A stretch of 64,000 bases of DNA, from contig CABFPE010000274.1 of the NCBI GenBank assembly GCA_900660155.1, positions 329,346 to 393,345 of the forward strand, given 5' to 3'. Each line of letters starts with the position of its first letter. The stretch's first letter is position 1. The translations under genes were made by a program, and so were the position numbers. The DNA comes from Hofstenia miamia (Eukaryota > Xenacoelomorpha > Acoela > Hofsteniidae). Shown in pieces: positions 12,501-25,500 of the stretch. Under the pieces are notes generated by a model, which had not been told where the DNA came from, searched no databases, and saw only the letters and a program-made list of their open reading frames with translations.

Positions 12501-15500
12501 CTACATAGACTTCTGTTTTCAGCGTTACATGTTAATAGTTTTACAGGATGCAAGAGAATGCTAAACCCACAAGGTGAAGATGATAGAAATTTTGCGTGAC
12601 TATCCAAATGAGTCTATATGTACCCCAAATGATAAACTGTTTTTCGCCCTGTGCAATGAATCACTCTGTCACGAAATTTTTCAAGCAAAGTCATACGAAC
12701 TTAGCAACCCACAAGCGACATTCGACATGAGTTCTCAGCGAGGTTCATCAAGACAGCAAACCTTTATTGCTCCTCCGGAAAAAAAACTTTGCTGACAAGG
12801 GAGTGAAGGCATTTTTGGCATTCGACATACCATTGAAACAATTAGACACCTTGCCATACCGAAGTTATTTCTAGATTTGAAATGTTCATTGCCCAGTGAC
12901 ACACCGCCTGGCGCAAAGTGGAGCAAATTGCAGAGAACGAAGGAACTTGTGGCCTAGATGTTTTGAATGATAAAGAAGTCTTCCTGGTAGTCGATGAATT
13001 TGAAATCAATAGCTGCAAGTATTTTAGCATACCTGAAGGTGGTATTGGAACTCCAGCGTCTGCATTTGTGCTAGTGTGTGTAAAGCTAGATGACCCACCA
13101 AATCATGCAATTATTTCATAGCACATTGATGGCGCCTTGAAAAAATTAAGAGAGTAAGGAACAATTTTCTTTTGCTGCTTTCTGACGCTGCTGCATATAT
13201 GATAGCTGCTGGTAAATGTCTTAGGAACTTTTACTCGAGACTTTTTCATGTGAAATGCGTGGCGCATTTACTCCATAATTGTGCTGAGAATATCAGTAGC
13301 AAATATAAGAATATTGATAAGATGCTATCTACTTTAAGGGATGCTACTGTGAAGAACACCATGCACAGACAGAGTCGTAGATCTAATGCCCAGTTTTTAC
13401 GCTCAAGTCAAAATAATGTCAAAATTGAAAAGTTGGTAGACCAAGAAATCGCAATTTTTGGCTCAAAATTGGGTCGCTTTAATGATGTCTTTATGATTAA
13501 TTTGAGTTTCACAATTTTTCGTGACGCATTGATTTAAAGTTTTCTGAATGTATGTAAAAGATTAGCAACATTTCTGTAAACTTTAAATTATTGCATGTAT
13601 ATAACAATGAAAAGTTTAAAAACATAAACTAATGATTTGGACAAAGATATATTTTTGGAGTTTTTAAGGTAGAATTAGTGGTAAAGGGGCTAAAATCATT
13701 ATTTTTCAACCAATTCTATTGTAACTTGGCATATAGCATCCTGATAGACTAAAAAAATTTTTGCAATTTTTTTGCATAAATTATGCAAATTAGGTCATCA
13801 AAGATGGCCGAACGGTTCCCGAAATGGTACATAACTTTGGTACAAGCTTGTACCCACAAATATTAAGCAATTGTAATGAAATTTTGCATGCTGATAGCTT
13901 ATGAGCTGCTCTAGGGCATGTACCAAAATCAGTGGTCTGCTATGATAATTGTATTTTTTATAAAATTTTGACTTTTGAAGTCAGATCGAATTCAAAATTA
14001 CAACCTCATTATGTATGCATGAACTTCATAAAACTTTAAGTATTCAGTGAAACCACTCTATTTTGGTACAGGACCTGCACAAATACATGCTTAATGCATA
14101 CACCAAATTTCAACATGATATCTGTATTAGTTTTTTAGTAATCATGCACCAAAAAACATGGGTTAGTGGAAAAAATTAGTTTTGAGAAAACGGCCAAAAA
14201 CTGAAAAATTCTTACATCGTCTGGTTGAAATGTCAGTTGCTATCCCAAATAATCCCTTTGTAACTTCCTTTCTGTAATGCTTACTGAATGAGTTCATTCG
14301 CTTTCTATGGTCAAATTATTATTTTATAATGAAAATATAGGCACGTAACCAAGCAAAAACATATTGGTTGCTAAGCATTTTTCAAGTAGGGGGGTTGTGA
14401 AAAATGCTTTATTACCAGTAAATAATACCTTTTCTGCATCCAATTTTAGCAGAATTGTTTAGAGGAATGCTCATTAGTTGTCTCATGCAAATTTTGAGAT
14501 ATGGTATAGTTTGTCAATTTTCACCACTATCCTGCCACTAATTCTACCTTAATTTGTATTTATATTTACTCACGTGTAGTGTTTGTAGATGTGGCTCTTA
14601 ACTTAATAGTAAAATGCTTAGAATGCTGCTTTCACAATAGTGGAAAATCATTTAAGTTCCATTGGAATCACCTCAATAAAACACTTTGACCAATCAGATG
14701 CGATCACAAAAGAGCCTGCACTCTGTAATCTCGTTGCATCGCTTTGTAAAACCTGTGCATTGCTATCTAAATCAAAAGATGATATTCCATCAGCATTATC
14801 TGAGGCATCTCATCATATTAGCTTAGTTCTCTCTAGCAAAGATGATTTGGAAAAGCAAGCAGCTGCATATTATTTGGTAATTTGAGATTTTTTATACTGT
14901 TTAATGATTAATTTTTTGAAAAAATTTATTGCATATTAGAGGTCTGCAAATCGATTTAGAAACTATTTAATTGACAACGAAAATAAACCTAAATATAACA
15001 AAATTAATAAAAATTGCATTATTTTTAAGCAAATGAAATGCTAAAGGGTTAAAATACTAGGGTAATATTTCTTGATATTATGCACTTTTTGTCCCGGTCC
15101 CATCCACTATCTGATCCTGAAATTATATTTTTGTTCCTAGTTCCGTCTGGGCCAGATACTGCCCGGGACAAGTTACCGGTCCCACTGACCCTTAGTGCAT
15201 GTTCTTTGACATATATGAACCAGTAAATGAATTGAAATTCAGTTTTTTTGAGAATAGATGGGTGCAATCTACCGTCTTAGCAAAGACCTCAACAATGCGG
15301 AAGACAATCTTCAAACAAGTCTTAGCCTGTATAAAAAGCTCAACGATTATGTCAAGATTGTTTGCTGTCGGCTTGAACTTGCTCAATGCCTTATTGACAG
15401 GAATCATTCGTCTGTTGTTAATGATCTCTTGGAAATAATTAAATTGGCGAAACGACTTCCTACTCGTGATTTAGAATGCAATGCTTTGATCGTTCTGGCA

Positions 15501-16474
15501 AAATTATTCTTCGAAGTAAGTAAAATAGTACCTTTTTTATAATTATAAATTATGATGCATTTTTTCTAGCACTGTGATTAAAGAATAATAAAATATAATA
15601 TAATGGAAACATCAACGACCTAAAATGTCAAAATTTTCGTGTTTTATATCTTATTAAAATTTTGGTATTTGCTTCTTAAAATGAAATATAATTAATACAT
15701 GTTGATGATAATAAAAGTACTCATTTGCAAAAATACATCAGGAAATCTATTGCAATAGGTTTAAATCACTTGTAAAAAGATTTGACATCATTTTAAACAT
15801 TAGTTGTTATAGACTTCTAAACTATACCAATTAAAAGAGAAATCATTCTTAAGACATATCCGGTAAAGTAGAGATCTCGTAAGTGCATTTGTGATTAGCC
15901 AATTTACATATGCCTGTATTCTACTAAATGCATTGTCAGTGCTGCAACAAGAAAGACTAAATACAGTTCTCAACTGGTCAATATCAAAAATGTTTAGAAC
16001 TGATAGACACAGACCAGCTAGAAGTTGAAGCAAATGAAAACACTAGCACCACTATATCAAATACAATATGCTAGTTTAATAAATTTGTATAAACAAATAA
16101 ATTGCAACACTAAACTCACAAATGTGTAACTCAATTTTTTTTAAGACCAACAAAAGGACAAACGCTTGTATTAATAAAATCAGAATAAGAAATAATGCTT
16201 GGCAGTCTTCATTCACAGTCAAAGTCTGCAGATTATGGAACAATCTAAGCATTAGTTTGCGGTAGGCTTCATCATTAAAGAAATTTAAAAAATTACTAAA
16301 AGAAAACTTATTGGCTAATCAATATAAAATTGGTGCAACTATAAAACTTAACTTCTTTCGAAATATGGTAACTTAATTTATTTTAATTGAATTTTATTTG
16401 TAAATAGTGTCTTTTTAACTTGTATTTTTTATCGTGTTTTTAATATTTTTTAGCTAGTTTGTAGTTTTGTACAA

Positions 16475-16508
<34 letters not shown>

Positions 16509-19500
16509 TATTTATTTGTAAATAGTGATTCTATATACATTTGACAAAAAGAACAGACGAATAGAGCTATTGAACGTATGTCAACATAAGTTAAATGTAA
16601 GGTTTCGTAAAAGTTATATTTAATGTTTTGGCCGATAAATAGTTTAAATAAATTTGGCAAAGCCTAGTTGTTGTGAGCTTTTTATAATATTGTATTGCTG
16701 GCTCCATATTTGGCAATGGGACTCTGACCGATTTTAAGGAACTTACCAAATATCAATTTTGAATATACAACCCTGGACAAAAGTACCCCTACCAATTAAA
16801 ATTATTGGGTTATTTTCGAAATTATATAAAATATTAAGAAAATTTCAGTAACAATTAATGAGCGAGTTTAACCCTTAATTGCAGATTCTTCGCATTCAAG
16901 CTACATCTATTAACAGGACAATGCAACTTTGCTTTGTCACACGAGTCAGAGATTGGCTTATGGGGCAAAAAAAACTAAACTTTGAACGACCCCTTGCAAC
17001 CAAGACCTGAATCCTTTGAGAATAGTTCGCAGACGATGGAGCATCAACTCAATTCTAAAAGGCTTCATGGATTTGATTAGGCATTTGAAAAGGGAAACCA
17101 GTTGTTCCAAGAACTCGATCAAGCCTATATTTAGTCTGCTGAATTTCATTTTTAAAATCTGTTATATCATCTAATTATAGTTATACTAAATACTGTCTTA
17201 TTTCTGAAAATTAATTGTAGTTTTATAATTAATACAAATTTTTAATGTCCATCGCGTGTTTTGTAACTAGATACTCTATTTCATTACTGAAATTGCGTTA
17301 ATATTTTGGTAAAAAGCACAAATATTAATGGGTACGGTTTCTTTTTTCCAGGTTTGTATATACGTATTCATCGTTCATAGAGGTTTTAGTATTAATTTAT
17401 CATGCCTTCTGAAACCTTGAGCTCTACGTAGACGCCCCTTTTCATTTTCCTGTGAAAACATAACTTTTCACATTTTAAGGCAAAATGTATGTTTAGAGGT
17501 CGCTCAAAATGGGCTTTTAATGTGTTATTCTAATTTTTAGCATTTTGGCCATATCTTACATGTATCCAATGGTAATTGCACGTGGTTAGAACAGAAAACC
17601 ATGACACTTTAATTGTAGGCTATTCTATACATTAATGAAGAGTTTCCGTTATACTTTGGGTCTATCTAGTGTAACGGTAGGCCAATTTTTGGATTAAATT
17701 CGCAATCTAAGCTCAACTCGATTATGAGTATTTTATCTAAATAAATATTGTTTATTACTGTAACTGTTAATAAATATCTTATGATAATTTTTCAAAGCCT
17801 TAAATATGCTGAGATACTTAAATCCCCATAGTTTAAATTTAGTACCATATAGTCGAAGTTACCTTTTCTCAATAGTTTAGTAACCAAATGAAATGATAAT
17901 TACTATTTGATTGGGTTCTAAACATCACAGCTTTAGTAGGTTGTGGTGTACGAATTTCGATGTTTAGATATCGATCTCAGTAGAAAAAGCTTTCTGAAAC
18001 TGATAAGGATAATTAAGTAATTCCATTAATTGGAACTCAGAAAAATGTAATAATTTTATTAAGCAATGAACCCAAATCGGGCTTTTAGCCTTCAACGCTC
18101 TTATACCAGAAATTTAGTTCTAAATACATGTTTGGTTATACAGATGTTTATGAAAAGAGAGGAAATTGTTCTTTTAATGAGCATCAACAGGAACTATGAC
18201 TTAGAATACTGAGTGAAAGGGTACAACGATTCAATTTCTGATACAAATGCTTTTATCTGAAAATAAACTGCTTTACCAAAAATTCAATTTTTGAGCAAAC
18301 TCTAAATGCTGTCTGAGTGGCTCCAAATTTCACACGGCTCGTTTTTTATGAAAATAATTAAGCATGTGTACCATTGTAATCCCCCACATATTGGTCAATA
18401 CTTTCTCAAAATTTCCAATCAGAAACAAACAAAGTTTTACTTTGAAAACGTGGTTGCAATTTTAACTGAAATTGAGTTAATGAATTTAATATATTTCAAA
18501 CATTAATTTTCCAAACTGACAGATTTAATTGAGAATTGTGTTTTAACAGATTTTCCAGGTTCTTAAGTTTATAACAATAAATTTATTATTTTTTATATAC
18601 AATAACTTTATAAACTAACTAAACATGTACAAATTGCATTTCCTTACAAAAATCACATAATTACTACAAGAAATATTAAATGCAGAGAAACTTAAGTCCA
18701 TTTTTGCAATGCCAAAGCGCAGCAATTTGATACGAAACATTTAAATGCACCCAATTTCTTCTGACAGCACACGCTGTGCGGGTCATGGTGACATTGGTGG
18801 TACGTTCGCGGGAAATTGATAACAATATCTCTACACATGAAGCTCGCCACAATTATAGTCAGACACAGACAGATAGAAAGTGTGGTTAAACTAGAACTAT
18901 GTCTGTATTGCAATATGGCATTCACTGAATTCAAACCAGATCGCGGCTGTGGTTCATTCATTGCGTCAAGTACTTCCTGGATTGTGTAATATTACTTAGG
19001 AAGTTTTATATAATTATCTAATCGGCGCACCACGTTATTTACGTTAGTGTTAATCTGTGTTTATTGTTAAATTGTTTGAGCCCAAGTGCAAGTGCGGTGC
19101 AAATTAAAATTAATTTAAACGAGGAAGCCTAAATAGTTTATTCTACTAAATTTTCTTCTAATTTTTTGTTATTATAATAAAATGAATTTGTTTAAGAGTT
19201 CGACTTAAGCTTTGAATTTAGCAAAAAGAGTTAGCCAAGGCGATTCATACTTTAGACAGTGCGCTGCGTATTACCACTGTAAACCCTAGCACTATTTATT
19301 CTGTCGAATCCCTTCTCGGAGTCTTCCTCCAAAATTCACATTCTGTCAGCGAACTCGAAAAGGCTGAATTAATTTTAAGTGAAATAATTGACTGGTTTGA
19401 ACTCCTGACATTCGAATCGAATTTAAAGAAGATTGGTAAGTGGACTAGAAAATATGAAATCATCAGTGTTTTTAGATCATTTGAAGAGTGTTTCAGAAGC

Positions 19501-22500
19501 TCTTGTCAGCGTTTTGTCCCGTTTGGGAAAATTTGAGAAAGCACTTTCAGTTAGCGAAAGGCTTTCAATGACTTCATTTCTTTACTGGAATTATATAAAA
19601 TCTTTCAAGAATCGCATTCCTATCAAAACCGAGCACAGACTTTATATCCGTTTTCACGTAGCAGAGGATTGGATGGCGATTTGGTCTTCATTTCAAGGAA
19701 AAACGAACTTTCATTGGATTTGCTGTCCAGATACATCCAACATATGTCCTGGTCAACTCTGTAGAGATGTCCAAGAATTGTTATGCGGACATTTTTCAAA
19801 TTGTTACAAATTTGAGTCACGGTCAATTTTGCTAAAATCATCCAACATCAAGGAGCATAAAGGTATTTTTCTATTTTCAGAACGAAGTGATCTAAAGTGG
19901 GATCTTAATTATGTATTGTACTTTTATCATTTGATGTGGTTCGCCATGAATTTGAGATTTATTTCTTTCTAAAGCAGTATTTATGCATAATTTAAAAATT
20001 ACATCAGCTATTTCACAAAATAGTATCAAGTATCATACACAAGAGCAATTTTTTCCAAATATGAATCCATCAGATGCAGGTCATTTGTAGATTCCAAATA
20101 TTTATGCAAAATTTGTGAATAAGATCTAACTTTAAGACGTTTTATGCAAAGGAACCCTTGCATTATCGTACAATTGAGGTCTAAACTGACGGGTTCCTTT
20201 ATACCCTACTGTTAAACTTTTATATTAACAAGGTTTCACATAGAAAATAGGATAATGAAAAAAGTTAAAATTACTTTATTTCTTTCAACATATTACTTAA
20301 CAGGAACTTCATGCGAATTTCTACAAAACATATAACATAAAGAAGGGTACTTTGAGTTATTCCCCCCTACCCCCTACCCCCTCCCCATCGAAATTTTTGC
20401 AAAAATAAGAAAAGTTATCGACGTGATAATTATAACCTTTACCCTAACCAAACCAAAATCCCAACTTCAACCTAACTATAACTATATCCTTAACCCTAAC
20501 CCAAGTAACCAAGTAATAAACCTAAACACAACACTAACATTAAGATAAATTGTACCTTAACCCTAATCTTACCCCAAACCATAAACCTAACATTATACTA
20601 TGTTCTTAATCATGATAGATCCGACTCAATGAAAACATATTCATTTTGAATTATGTAAACAAAGCAAAAGTACCCAAAGAACAAATATAAACATGATTTA
20701 AAGCAGTAATAAAATTGGCCACAAGTCGTTTGATTACATCACTATGCAAATCATCTAGTGTCATAATACACGGTGTTTTGTAAATGTTTTGAAAATTGTA
20801 CCAAATGAGAGTTGATCATCCGTTCTAGAAGTTGATAAAAGGCGAAAAATTTAAAGTTATAAATGCGTACAACCCACCACACAATTTTGAAATGAATACT
20901 CATGAGTCTCCAAATATATAATATAATTGATGCCGTAAAACACCCTCTATCAATGGGGTTTGTTGACATACTTGGTGCTGCAATTATCTTTATTAATGAT
21001 TTCAAAACTGGTCTGAAATCGGTTCGCCTTTGATGCGCTCTGACGAAATTGAAAACACTGATAGTGTGTGATCAACACAGACAATATGCCAATATGCGTT
21101 AATTTTATTTGCTGTTTTAAACAGTACTTGGTTGCTGTTTGCTGAACAGCTTTCAGCTGTTAACAATAGTGCTGTTGGGAGCCTTGGAAATGATTTTTTC
21201 AAAAAATGTACTATTGATTAATAGAAAAGTATTTTAATGTTCTCAACAATTTTAACATATTTACTGTTTCTTACTGGGAGCTGTAAGCATGTTTAAGTCA
21301 AAATTTAGCGAATTTAAGTCTAAGAGCGCACCGATGATTTTTAAGGAGCAATACAATTATATATTTTCCAAAAATAGAAATAAAACTTATCAGAGGCAAT
21401 TTTAAACAAGTTTTGGGCGACAAGTTTAGAACTTGGAGCCTCTTGGGCCAAACACATCAAAATAACAAAGTAATTATATAAATATAGCAAAAATTGAGCC
21501 TCTATATTGGAAAAAAATCTTTAATAAACAATTTTGGAGGTTGAATAGCTATGCAGGTTCAAAATATTTAGTAAAAAGTATCTAGTATACACCAAATCGG
21601 TTACTGAAAATTTAATAAATAAATTTGGGAGTTGTGGGGTGGGGGCCCCGAATCGACATCTCACACCAGACCCCAAATTTACCGTGACGCTGCTGATAGT
21701 AATATGAAAAAATATTTCTTTTTGCATCTTTAAAAATTAGATTATAAATTTACATTTAGGCTAAACAATGTCAAATGTTGCATATACTTACATTGTAAAT
21801 TGTTCAATATGAACAATTTAGTTTTAACTAAATGTGAGCATTATTGATATCAAGGTGAGAAATAGTTGTTTAAAATATAATAACAGCTACATCTAATGAG
21901 CTAAATAACAGCTTGATTCTTCTTTCTAAGTCAATTAATTCTGTCAAATTTTCAAAAAACTACTTTCCGTAAAGCTATTGCCGGATTTTTTCTTTAAGCC
22001 AGGCTCGTAGCCACGGGGGGTTAGGAGGGGTCGAACCCCCCTGGAAGGTCAGGCAATAACTCCTAGACAACAAAGCTAAAAGAAAAATCAGCAAGTAAAA
22101 ATAAAATTTTATAATTCAATTGTTGTAAAATTGCCCCTAATAATGCAATTCTAAGGTCTATATTGCTATATTTTCAAAAAAATTTCGCGGGGCTTCACCC
22201 CGCCTTTGGTCACTTAATTGATCACTATACCAAACAACCTCACAAGTCAGAGAATCCGCGTACGCCCATGGATGCAACAAAAATAAATTGATGTATAGAC
22301 TTGGTAAAATTTTAGTTTATATTATAAAGAAAGTCGAAATTCCCATCAACCCCTCCTAAATGCGCATCGATCCCCCTTAGGTGATTATCCTGGCTACGGG
22401 CCTGCTTTTAGCTATAAATTATAATTCGTGGCTCGGTTCTGACTGAATCAATGCCTCTCATCGTTACGAATTGTTCAATTAAATAATTGCAGTGCGCGCA

Positions 22501-25500
22501 CGTCAACAGTTTAATCAAGGTGAAAATAGATCACGCAGGAATTTTTTAATTTCTATTTTTTAAACTAAATAGTTTCGTATTTACGTAAATTAAAAATCAC
22601 TAGTGCGCGTGGCGCCTAATAGCTAAACAGCTTACGAATCAAATACTTTATCAAAATTTTGCCATGCGCTCACTAGTGATTATTTAGCTCCACAATCGTT
22701 CATTTCACTGAGACAGCATGTGTTACGGCAATAATTGAATTACTCCAAATAAGCAAAAGACGATTCTACATTGTGTGAACACCCTACGAAATTGTTTAAT
22801 TACATTCGAATGAAGGCGCAGTGTTTTGATCAATTACTGCAATTAGTTTGACAAAGAATGACACATGCAAATGCAAATGTTCGTAAACTCATTTTTTCCT
22901 CATCTATTGGAACAGTGCCATGATAATACGAAAAAATATATGTTTTTAGTTTCAAAAATTAGATTATACACACATGTACTTTAAACAATGTCAAATATAT
23001 GTACTCATATTATATTCACATGTGAACATACAGTAGTTATTTGTCTATAGCTATAAATATAAAATGCCAGTTATTTATCCTAAGCGATATCATGCACAGA
23101 AACAGTTATTTAAAATAAAATAATTACACTGGTATTTAATAATATGTTAAAAAAATAACTTGATCCGCCTTTTCTAAGTCATTCAATTCAGTCCAATTTT
23201 CAAAAACACTCATCTTCATAAAGCTATTGTCAAATTTTTTCTTTAAATTGTTTGTAAGAATAATATTTTAATTATAAATTATAATGCTTGCTAGAGATGG
23301 GCGCCGCCGTCAGCGGATTACTATTGGCAGCGCAGGCTGAACGACATCTATAGAACTGGATTAGACTGCATAATATTCCAAATAGAAATCCTATAAGGGC
23401 CTATAGCCCTGTAAACATCGTGTATGATGCAAGAGGTATTCTGAAACTATCTCCAAAAAGGATCCTCATGACCTTACAGGCAATCTGATTAATGCAACAT
23501 AACCTAATCAATGTTAAACGTGACTACCACATCAACGACATTAAATGCTGTTTGCCTTTTATTACACATTTAGTTTGTCTTGATATAGTTTTAGTTATCA
23601 ATCAGCTCAAACTTCTAAATTTTCTGGCGGCGGTGGTTCACCCGGCTGGCGCTCAGCTCTGATGCTTACGAATTGATCAATTAATTCATACAGAGCGCGC
23701 ACGCCTATTGAGTTGAAGGCACTGTGCTCCATTTTATTTTACAATAGTTTAATCATAGCGAAAATAGAGCACCCGGAAATTTTTTAATTGCTGTGATCAT
23801 TTAATTGCTAATGCGCGCTGACATAAAGAAAGCTTTGTGTTTTATTTTCATAAACTAAATAGTTTCTTGTTTACATAAATAAATCACCAGTGCCCGCGGC
23901 GCCTAAAGTAGGGCGTAACCGATAAAACTTTTGTTGCGAAACCAATTAAGATAAGAAACCATGTTGGAGGAATTTAAATTATTTCAAAATTATCATATCA
24001 CATTGCGCACAATAATTGGTTTTGCAACAAAAGTTGTATCGTTTGCGCTGTCTATAGAATTTACATCGACCATAAATGATACTGTTGGTACTGAATGTCA
24101 CAGCTGTTAACATGCCTAAAATCTGCATGTTGTGTTACGTATTACAATATTAAGGCCATCAATAACCTATATTTAATTTAAATACGTGAATTGTATTGAA
24201 TACGTGGAAAAATGTTGAATGTATGATACGGTAGTTTCAAGTAGATTAATTTTCTGCTAGAACTATTGGCATGATCCAATGATGAATTTCACCTTCAGTT
24301 AGTATATTTTCTATTGATGTAGATGTAGTATACGCTTTGCTAATATAATATTCATTCTCAGTTATAGTTATAGATTCGGTAGAAGTTTTCGGACAACCTT
24401 CTGTACATTAATATACAGATGTGTTGCTTACACCACGAATCTCTAAATTATTTCAATGAATGTTAAACTATTGAAAGTTAATATAGTGTATTTTACATAC
24501 TATTAAATGCGAGTAATATTTTAATGCGGACGGCACAAAATAAAGCAGGAATATTGAAAGCTAAATTTAAAATCACAAGACAAAATTGAAACAATTAAGA
24601 AAATACAAAATTCAAAACAGTGTTAAAACACTGCTGTATGTAGGGCGACAATTTGGGCAGTTCTCTACGTAAAGCTCGCCATATTCAAAAAGTGTATTCT
24701 TGCAATCGGTGCAAAAATCCGTGTGGTGACAAGGTACCAATGCTCAGTGTTCATCCCCAATGAAATTTACATTGCAAATAACGCAAATTGCTGACGAAAT
24801 TTCGGATTCGAGTTCTGGGTGTGGAGCATATATATTTCTTCTATAAAATCAATTTTTGCCCAAACAAAGCTCAATTCTCTAATTTTAGATTTTATAATAT
24901 TTAAAGAGCGTGTAACGTATTCCTTTGATTTTACTTGAATCGCTTCCTGGGGCGTAAGCTAGACGTAGATTTTTAAATATTACGAGCATATATACTACTG
25001 CTACTCAAAGACTATTACTAGTAATGTACACGACAATTATAAAGGCATGTACAATGAGTATAAAATAACTAGAAAGCACTCCGAACTGTTAAAAGAACAA
25101 TTTACAAGATGAACAATGGCAGAAGAAAAATTGTTTATTATAATTACAGTTTCCATAACATTAGTATAAACAGTCAACGCTCTTTGTAAAAGATTTTCAT
25201 GCATTGACTACGACATTGTTCAGGGTGCCTTTCTTGCATTATTCACATCCTCTATATTTGAAGAATGGGAGTGATCCTCTATATCTGGCAAGGAAATGAG
25301 GTTGTTATTTAAATCGGAAATTGTCTTTACTTTGCATTTAACGCATTTCCAATGTTTTCTATTCGTTTTAGTGCGATTTAGAGCAAATCGGAATCTTCGA
25401 ATGACTAAAAGAGGATTTTCTCGGTTCGTAGTTTCTATCAAAACGTTTACCATTTTAATGATTTAAAAGTGTCCCATTTATTTGAATTTCTGGTCGATGT

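Larger units (their letters stand above)
21690..23905. repeat. Diverged tandem duplication, unit about 0.9 kb, each copy with a MITE insertion
   Basis: Copy A (21690-21999 continuing at 22405-22620) and copy B (about 22918-23295 continuing near 23640-23905) align along their length. Shared anchors include AAACAATGTCAAAT (21764, 22984), AAAGCTATTG (21971, 23220), TTTTTTCTTTAA (21987, 23237), AACTAAATAGTTTC (22562, 23844) and GGCGCCTAA (22610, 23899). Many substitutions separate them, so the duplication is old. Copy A is interrupted by the element at 22000-22404 and copy B by another at about 23300-23640. Confidence 0.65.

Noticed and set aside
19433-19972. 179-codon + strand frame taken as one protein
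   Set aside because: Only the part up to about 19558 matches the TTC28-like gene; afterwards homology moves to another frame. Its apparent start lies in the 40-bp intron.
20751-21202. Two minus-strand frames suggesting an old transposase
   Set aside because: No recognisable domain in any frame; left unannotated.
22018-22050. GGGTCGAACCCCCC resembling a tRNA T-loop
   Set aside because: It lies inside the hAT-type MITE and no acceptor stem or anticodon arm can be formed.
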